From: Ornithodoros turicata
Taxonomy: Eukaryota; Arthropoda; Arachnida; Ixodida; Argasidae
Direction of reading: 5' to 3'
Assembly: GCF_037126465.1 (NCBI RefSeq)
Contig: NC_088206.1
Location: 69,381,687 to 69,445,686 of the forward strand
Length of the DNA stretch: 64,000 nt
Position numbers and translations under genes: made by a program. Position 1 is the first letter of the stretch, and every line of letters starts with the position of its first letter. A model generated the notes under the pieces. That model saw only the letters and a list, made by a program, of their open reading frames with translations, did not search any database and had not been told where the DNA came from. Of this stretch, positions 56,971 to 64,000 are shown piece after piece.

Positions 56971-58384
56971 CATTGCCCAAGCGCGTGGGCTGAGAAGAAA
57001 GGCAAGGGGGGGACTTTTCTACGTCACGCGAGGGTTGGCCTCGCCCGTCAGCGGCTGCTTTCTCAGAGTGTTTTTTGTAAATTTGATTGCGCTCTGACAA
57101 TACAATGCAGAGCGAAAATATATTGCATGGTGAATCCTGATGGACAGCTTGATAGGTGAGGCAGGGTTTCCAGCCATGTTAACTATAACCTCATTGCTCG
57201 TTCAAGCTACAATGTTGCGCGTGCTTTGTTATTAGATGCTAGAAATACAACACCTCCATTTGTTTCACGTATTCAATTTGCTCTTCGTGCGGGGCTCAAT
57301 CAATTTGCGATTCAAACTTGAGCTCCTCACACTTGGCTCAGGGGCGCCGTCCATGTAGGCTGCGCGAAAGACAAACAAAATATGCGAAGGATATTTCGTG
57401 AAGTTAACGCGGAACTAAAAGTTTCATGCATCATGAACTCCCCCCAAAACACGTCCCCCCAACCGTTGCATTCTCCCGTTTTTGCAAAGGCGCATAATTT
57501 TAACCCTTTTCAAAGCGGACGAAGTGTTCACAAAATAGGCGCGTCTGCCACCAACACTCGCTTTTCTCCGCCATTCTCCTTTCCCCATCGTTCTGAATAG
57601 CATCGTCGCGTCGCCCATTGTTGTCCACGCCGTTTGCTGGGACTAATTCCGCCTAATTTAGCGGTAGCGCGCGCACGCATGCTGGCCACTGTGAAGCGTC
57701 TAAATATTACGTAGATACTCAAAGCGCGGGCAGCAAAGCGCCGGCTCATTTGCATAAGTACGCGCCTTTTAAAGTCTGTTTCACAGCGTGCTAGTAGTGT
57801 CCGCCAGGGAGCGCAATTGTTCCCGTTCAGTGTGGGCAGACGTTGGTTTTAGATGTGGTCCGTTGTTTGAGCCAGGTTTAGCGCAATTCAGTTAGGAGTT
57901 GTTTGTACATGTAGTGCCCTGTTGTGTCGGCTAGCATTCGAGTGTGCTGTCTGCGTGTGCATTGTGTAGTGCTGTCTGGTCCGTACTGTGGCATTTGTAG
58001 TAGTCCTGTCTGGACTGTTGAATTGTCCGCTTGCGTTGCGACCTCGCACTGTGTGTGTTGTACTAAAGCGCGGAGTGCGAGACAAGCGATCAGTTTTGAC
58101 TAAAGCGAGCCCGTGTCAGATGTTTCCCACCAACGACGACAGCCGTGTAGGTCCGATCGTAACAGCTTTGTAGCGCCACGTGACCTACCACGTAGGTCAC
58201 GTGCTACCACCACGGGGTCGCCAGACCGTTTGCGATACGCTGAAATTGTGTAACCACCGCGGTAACAGTTAAAAAGTAAACAATTTTCATAAAATATGAA
58301 GGTGCTTTCGATGAAAATATAATAGAATTTGGAACTGAGTTCTGCAGAAAGGAAGAAACGCAAATTTCACACGCAGTGACAACA
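56971..58384 (+). other. Gene-free stretch
   Basis: No supported gene and no repeat that I recognise. The 57600-58150 part is CpG-rich and unique. A GTAGGTCACGTG-type inverted pair (CACGTGACCTACCACGTAGG) lies near 58178-58203. Confidence 0.45.
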
Positions 58385-58410
58385 AATCACAATTCTGTCA
58401 AAGGTGCGGC

Positions 58411-58474
<64 letters not shown>

Positions 58475-58515
58475 CTTCATGAATATGTTGAAGGACTCAT
58501 CTAGGCCGACACAGG
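58385..58515. repeat. Repeat copy with (TTA)n core
   Basis: AATCACAATTCT..AAAGGTGCGG, then 64 bp of uninterrupted TTA repeats (58411-58474), then CTTCATGAATATGTTGAAGG and CTCATCTAGGCCGACACAG. Pairs with 58782-58880. Confidence 0.85.
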
Positions 58516-58781
58516 TACTTATAGCGTACGGTGCATTCCACGCCAAGTGATCCAGCGAGGTTGCTCGACCATCGCAGGTCGTCAAGAAAGAAATTCAGAG
58601 TTCATTGTGGTGGTAGACATATACTAAATCCCAAATATTAGCCTCAAACACCGCCGCTAGATGGCTCTGAAGTTTCCGCTGCGCGCAAAAACCATAGTCC
58701 CTATGGAAGCGTACCGTGAGCGTTTTACTGCACCGAAGAATCTCAATACCGCAAAATTTAGGATTTGGGGAATTCTGGGAA

Positions 58782-58880
58782 AATCACAATTCTCCCAATG
58801 GTGCGGTGTTTTTTTGCTTTTTTTTTCTCTCTCTCTCTCTTCAGGAATAGGTTGAAGGGCTCATCTAGGCTGACACAGTA
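58782..58880. repeat. Repeat copy with T-rich/(CT)n core
   Basis: AATCACAATTCTCCCAATGG and TGCGG, then poly-T and CT repeats, then CTTCAGGAATAGGTTGAAGG and GCTCATCTAGGCTGACACAG. The same flanks as 58385-58515 surround a different microsatellite. Confidence 0.85.
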
Positions 58881-58939
58881 CTATCCTTTCTAGGAACCGT
58901 CCACAAGTTATCGTTACCGTAAGCTGCGCTAGCAGTAGT

Positions 58940-59100
58940 GAGTTTTAGTGCGTCGTACGCTATCGCCTTTGTGTACGTAAGGGATAGCGTGGTGGTTCAG
59001 CGCACTGCGCGAAGCTCTCTTTATGTTTTGAGCATGCGCAGAACCACCAACGCTATCCCTTACGTACGCAAAGGCGATAGCGTACGGCGCACTAAAACTC
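58940..59100. mobile_element. Palindromic MITE, GAGTTTTAGTGCG family
   Basis: GAGTTTTAGTGCGTCGTACG, CTATCGCCTTTG, GTACGTAAGGGATAGCG, GGTGGTTC on the left and the near-perfect complement ending CGCACTAAAACTC on the right. Spacer about 40 bp. Confidence 0.88.
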
Positions 59101-59659
59101 TCTAGTAACGCCCCCTATAGGTATGCCGGTGCGGAAAAAGCGTTTTTCCTAAACCTTGCAGCGCAACACGCACTAACGTTTAACATTGATGCGTCTCTGA
59201 AGGGCGCAGTAATGTGGATTGTCCCCTCGCCGGCATACAAAGGATGTCCGTGATGGGGGCCTAAATGGGACTTGCACTATGGACAGGGGGGGGGGGGGGG
59301 GTGATGGGAGGGTTATTTCGAATGAAAAGGTTATGCGGAGTCATGAAAAACGCATTCCTTCGAGGAAGTGGGTGGGAAAGTCATCGGTCTATACTATATA
59401 ATGATCCTCTTGCGTCGCTCTTCTATTATTTTCTCGTGTGGTATTGAACCGTTGCATTCTACTCAGTGCGTTCGTAGCGCAAGATGTGAATGTACTGTTC
59501 AGGTTAGGTTATACGTCCGGTTAAGTTTTGTTAGGTCATATTACATGAGGTTAGATTACGTTAGACGTTATCATGACGTGTTTGATGACGGGTTGATTGT
59601 CGTCACGAATTACTACTATTGAAGCTCACGACGGAAGTTGGTGAAATTGAAATCGCACA

Positions 59660-59800
59660 ATTTGTCTAGAGGTTAGCCCATGTAGCGTACTAACCCCTCC
59701 CCCCTCCCTGTCCCCCACTCCTCCTTGCTGTCCTCTCTCCATCTGTATGCCGCTCATGGCCACAGTTGCTTCGTGGCGCTAAAACGAAAAAAAAAAATTC
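59660..59800 (+). mobile_element. SINE 3' tail fragment
   Basis: CGTACTAACCCCTCCCCCC, TCCTCCTTGCTGTCCTCTCT, GCCGCTCATGGCCACAGTTG, CTTCGTGGCGCTAA followed by A-rich sequence match the end of the 41480 SINE. Confidence 0.7.
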
Positions 59801-60512
59801 GTATAGCCATTGTTGCTGCGCGGTTCGAACTCCTACCTTCTTGGCATCCTCTCGTAGGTTTGCTCGCCATAAAAAAAAATAGATAGGAAAGATAAATGAT
59901 AAAAGAATATCGATAGATAATCGATCGTCGATGAATCTTGGCTATCTGCACTAAGCGATCGAAAATTCCGGTATTTCTTTATATTTTTTTTTTACGATAA
60001 CAGTAACTCTTTCAACGTCAGGGTGAAATATAGACCCAAAATAAACTCCGTCAGCGTAATAAAGTTATAAGAAATACCGTATTAGCCTAGAAAGAAAGCA
60101 AGAAAAATTGGAAACGAAGAAATCACGCCTTAGGCGTGGCCTTTTGTAGCACATCTTGGAGTAGATTTTTTCCTCTACATTTTTTTTCTTTTTGTCTTTT
60201 TTCGTGAGGTATCGCACCCCGTTTTCTTTTTTCTTACTCACACCTAAAAAAAATTACGAAGCTGTAAAAAATGACGGCGAACAGAAAAAAAGAGTCTTTG
60301 TAGGGCTGAGATTGGAGGTAGGGGGGAGCTGCAACAAAAAGGAAGCACACAGCCTCGAATATGATAGGAATTTCTCGGTATAAATTCCTCAGTCGAAGTA
60401 TAAAACTCGACGTATGTAACCTCCGTCCAATATTTGTAACATTTTTGCCGAGCATTTCGTCTCGGGATTATTTCGTCTACGCCGGACTCAAACACAGGGT
60501 TTACAAGCAGCG

Positions 60513-60537
60513 TATATATATATATATATATATATAT
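60513..60537. repeat. (TA)n microsatellite
   Basis: Twelve uninterrupted TA units. Confidence 0.95.
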
Positions 60538-61382
60538 GGTGCTGAAAGTCGCCAAGCGCGGAGCGTATTTCGTCGCAGTGTTGTCCGCATGTTTGTCACC
60601 CATTTTTTTAATTTTTTTTTGCGAGTGGAAAGGGTGAAAGGAGGAGGTGAAGGGGAAGAGACTTGAGAAGCGATTGGTGGGTGCCGACGAGATTCTGCGA
60701 ATATTTGCGCCGGTGCTGCCGGCGAGTGTGGCATTCTTTCGCGAGGACGTTGTTTAGTTTCCGGTATGTTTGATGAATGTGTTTGTTCTTTCCTTTCGTG
60801 TCTCCTTCGAGAGAAAGTGTGCGCGTGATGGATTTGTTGGCTCGCGAATTGTGACAGAGGATAACAGGTGTAGGAGCGCTTTCGGAGTATGTGAATGTTG
60901 TTGTCTTTTGGTTTCTGTTTGACTTTAAGCTCTGAAGTCCTTCCTTTTTTGTGGTACCCTTTTTCCCGTCGGGAAAGCATAGTGGCAGCAAGTGATATAG
61001 GTCGGTCTGTTCATTGTGCTGTTTCATTGCAAAGTAATTTTGCCTGCCGACGTAGTGGTACGGCTCCCGTCAACCTTAATAATAACACTGAAAAAAAAAA
61101 AAAAAAGTGGTGTCTCGTTTTCCGAGCTCGATTACAGCAACCCTTGAGAGGCGATGATGAAATCTTAGTTGAACAAAATTATTCTGTTAGATTAACGCGA
61201 GGATTTTTATTCGCGTTGTTGATTGTGGATTTTCGTTGTTGTTGTGTTAAAGTTCCCCCCAGTGCTCCAAAAGTGGCTGTTATCGCGCCGGGAAATGAGA
61301 CAATTTTTTTCCAGCGTTATTATTAAGGTTGACCGGAGTTGTACCTTACTCGGAGTGGGTCGTACGTCGGGACGACTTTCTT

Positions 61383-61966
61383 ATACCTGTGACACACGGG
61401 CACGTTGGAACTCCTTTACACAAGGGGACACCTAACGGGAAGGCGTTGCGTGACGTGAGTCACGTGACACACGGCAAAGGAGAATCTCCTTTTACGAAGC
61501 GGTCCTTTTGGGAAGCTGAGACAGGCGATCTCCTTTTCGTCTGTAAAGGTACAGTGTTCTAGAAGGGTAAAGGGTACAGTGTTCGTCCTTATAGAGCACT
61601 GTAGTAAAGGCGTATGGCGTATAGCCTCGAACGAAGGGCTATACAACGACGATACTCTCAAACGAAGGCTAGGCCGTGTTTAGGCCGAAGGTTAGGCCGT
61701 GCAGATATTGCAGTTGCAGTACGTATATTGAATTCATTGGTCGTATTGTGACGCTTATCGTTACTATGTCGTGCGTGTATAGGCAGGTTCTAATGGAGAT
61801 ATCTAGCGCGACATCTTTGGCTATATATTTTTCAAAAGGAACACCAAAAGGAGTTCGGTCTTGCATGTGTGTCACCGACACGAACTCCTTTCGCGAAGGT
61901 GCCCTTTGCAGCTGTAAAGGGCCTCTGATGGAAAGGAGTTCAAACGTGCCCGTGTGCTAGGGGTAT
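61383..61966. mobile_element. Inverted-repeat element, TACCCCTGT..CACACGGGC family, long version
   Basis: Left end ATACCTGTGACACACGGGCA then CGTTGGAACTCCTTTACA; right end AAAGGAGTTCAAACGTGCC then CGTGTGCTAGGGGTAT. About 584 bp. The interior repeats short CTCCTTTTNCGNNG and CACACGGCA pieces. No transposase. Confidence 0.78.
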
Positions 61967-63575
61967 GGGTGTGTTAGGGGTGTAAGTTTGAAGAACGCAC
62001 AGAGAAGCATCAGGCATAACACAGCCGGTGTCGGGGTTCGAACGCAGTTCGTAGGACTACGCAGTAACGTTTAGAGTCAAGGGATGCATTCGGCAGGTTC
62101 GCAAAATATATAGTCCTCGAGGTGGTGGTCATTTTTGGTACTGTTGGCTATAACTGGTATGCACTTACTTTTAGTTACTTTATTTTCTATTTTTCACCTC
62201 AACTTAAATATGAACTTTTACTTTACTTATTATGTACTGGCGTTGCTTTCTAGTAATGGGGTTGTAAAATGTTCATCTGGGTACTAGTATATGTATTTTT
62301 CATCCTGCCCTGATGCCTGTGTCAAAATCAACGTAAAGAGTTCAGTAGTTAGGAATATAACTAATTTTGTACTCACTTAACTTACGTGCGAATCAATCAC
62401 AGATTACTACAAATTTCGTACTTCCAGTTCCGGTTATGAAAACTCTCTCCTCCAGCTCCACGCCACTTTGTTTTCGACGGAACACAAAGGCAATCGCGTG
62501 CATTCAGTTTTTCGTTTTTCACTCCCTCCAGAGGACGCGCTTGGCGCATGAAAAATGCATTATGGGCCGAGGGATGTGCACGCAAAAGTAAGACGCCAAA
62601 AAGTGGCGAGATTTTGCGAGATCTCGCGAGATCTCTCTCGCTCTCTCTCTGTATTCTGTACGAAGTCGCTAAGGCTCTGAATAATACACGAAGCAGAAAT
62701 TCATGAGTTTGGAAGCGGAGCATATCTTCCTCCTTCGGGATGCACCCGCCAGAGGGACACGCGCTTTATTTTGACAAAACGAAAGTAACCAATGAGACAG
62801 GGGAATTGGATTTATGACCAGGACTCTGCGAGATTGAGCGATAAGATAGCGCTTATCGACCACGGTTGTGCTGTTTCGATTATGAGAGTGGGCATGTCAA
62901 AGGAAATTCGGTTTCTTTCGGTTTCGGTTTGTGGTATTCTGAGCACTATAGTATGATGTAACTTGATGGGACTGGGTTGCGTTGGAAAGGAGTAATTTCT
63001 TAGCTGGTCCGCTTTCGTTCGGAAATTGAATGCGGAAGCCGCGAGTGGAAGGTTTCCGCAACAAATTCGGCGTTATTAATATTAACGAGAAAAACACGAA
63101 CAGGGAAGACGCCGCGGAAGAGTTTCCGCCGTATTCATCACCAGTGTCATCAGCGGTGGCAGCACTTTCGCTGCTGTTACTTGTGGGAGCTTTCGGTTTT
63201 TACCAGTTCTGTCAAATGATTACGTTTCACCATATCTCAGAGCTGTCCACCAAGTCACCTTATCTCGGTCACGCAGCAACCAGTCGAAGACACCATTAGT
63301 TTTCTAAAAAAAATAAAACACACACACACACAGACACACACGCTTATCTCAAAATCGATTGGCTCTCCATTTAATCTTAATCTCCGCTGCGATACTGCAC
63401 TGGGATAAACGGTGACGACTCTCGACTGAAAATATAATTCCTTCCACTTCATGTATTTCACGGTCATATGCAAAGACAAAGTCCAGGTAATAGCGTTAGT
63501 CGAAATTAAATTAGCAGTCGTCAGTCAACGACGGCCGTACGAAACGGCCACGTAAAGAAGCCACCGTCGTAAGCT
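61967..63575 (+). other. Gene-free stretch
   Basis: Contains a palindromic GCGAGATTTTGCGAGATCTC / GAGATCTC cluster at 62605-62640 and a CA run near 63317-63340. A plus-strand open frame at 63030-63299 includes one hydrophobic segment but no family motif. No supported gene. Confidence 0.45.
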
Positions 63576-63681
63576 TCACGAATTGCTCGCGATGCCGTTG
63601 GTGTCGTTAATGGCGATAGACTGGGTCGGCTCGTTCAACGTTGTCACGCTTGGCGGCGCGTCTGTCGACACCGATACGACT
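63576..63681 (-). CDS. Candidate terminal exon of an unidentified gene
   Basis: On the minus strand, a good acceptor (ttttatttgcag) is followed by an open frame, after one leading base, reading VVSVSTDAPPSVTTLNEP, then QSIAINDTNGIASNS and a TGA at 63576-63578. A Ser/Thr/Asn-rich tail is compatible with a cytoplasmic or extracellular C-terminus, but I do not recognise the family. The rest of the gene would lie right of the window. It is short, so chance occurrence cannot be excluded. Confidence 0.35.
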
Positions 63682-64000
63682 CTGCAAATAAAAGAGAAAA
63701 AGCGCATTGGTGTAGGACGGGTTAAGCTAACGATCAGAACGATCTAACGCGTTAAAGTGAAAGTTACGACGTCTACTGCAGTTGCCGCATGGGGGCGCTA
63801 ACTGCATACGGTACGCGTACATCTACAACCTCAGTTTGGACACTGCCGCATGGCCGTGTACTATGGAAGAAAATATACCTTTTTAGAAAAGCAAGCGCCA
63901 CCTGTGTCACGCAAGGGCTCATGCGGGAACTTCGAGAGCCTTGAAGGATTACGAGACATCCAGAGGCGGAGGTGCAGGAAGAACAACAACATTCCCGATG
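63682..64000 (-). other. Presumed intron upstream of the candidate terminal exon
   Basis: The segment 63886-63935 (GCAAGCGCCACCTGTGTCAC, GCAAGGGCTCATG) is a dispersed repeat also present at 21730-21775. No further exon is visible before the window edge. Confidence 0.35.

Larger units (their letters stand above)
59101..61382 (+). other. Gene-free stretch
   Basis: G-run at 59286-59300, a SINE fragment (59660-59800) and a TA microsatellite (60513-60537). No supported gene. Confidence 0.5.

Noticed and set aside
59497..59560. Interstitial telomere (TTAGG) repeat
   Set aside because: Only AGGTTAGGTTA and scattered GGTTA words occur; no sustained TTAGG array.
62020..62050. Second tRNA or box B
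   Set aside because: GGGGTTCGAACGC resembles box B, but no box A or cloverleaf stems are found at the right distance.

Overview
This is eukaryotic nuclear DNA, most likely from a chelicerate and probably a hard tick. The reasons are a multi-exon metazoan gene with GT/AG introns, a tRNA-derived SINE, several non-LTR retrotransposon remnants, and a very dense load of short non-autonomous DNA transposons and foldback repeats in a CpG-rich background. The tick assignment rests on general similarity of these repeats to tick genomes as I know them; no species-level marker was tested.

The left 10.4 kb holds the recognisable genes. A complete nine-exon gene for mitochondrial L-2-hydroxyglutarate dehydrogenase (L2HGDH, 466 residues) runs on the minus strand from 9459 to 119. 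Its introns carry at least five transposon-derived insertions. About 165 bp upstream, on the plus strand, lies the first coding exon of TRIM9, a neuronal RING/B-box E3 ubiquitin ligase (265 codons, ending at a splice donor at 10418/10419). The two genes therefore share a compact divergent promoter.

From 10.4 to 63.5 kb I find no further convincing gene exon. This is probably TRIM9 intron 1 and/or intergenic DNA. It contains three hAT-type elements with 8-bp target duplications (plus a related one in L2HGDH), a TTAA-flanked element (a second lies in L2HGDH), a LINE nested in a hAT and itself interrupted by a foldback insertion, two LINE 3' ends, SINE pieces, a hammerhead-like ribozyme motif of the kind seen in Penelope-like elements, and many near-palindromic MITEs and microsatellites. 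At the far right (63576-63681, minus) there is a candidate terminal exon of an unidentified gene entering from beyond the window.

The most unusual signal is a 9-base word, GTCGTCTGC (complement GCAGACGAC). I count 28 exact copies on the two strands, against about 0.5 expected for random sequence of even composition. Its flanks are largely unrelated, 25 copies lie left of 33.9 kb, and several sit in arrays of about 19-20 bp period.
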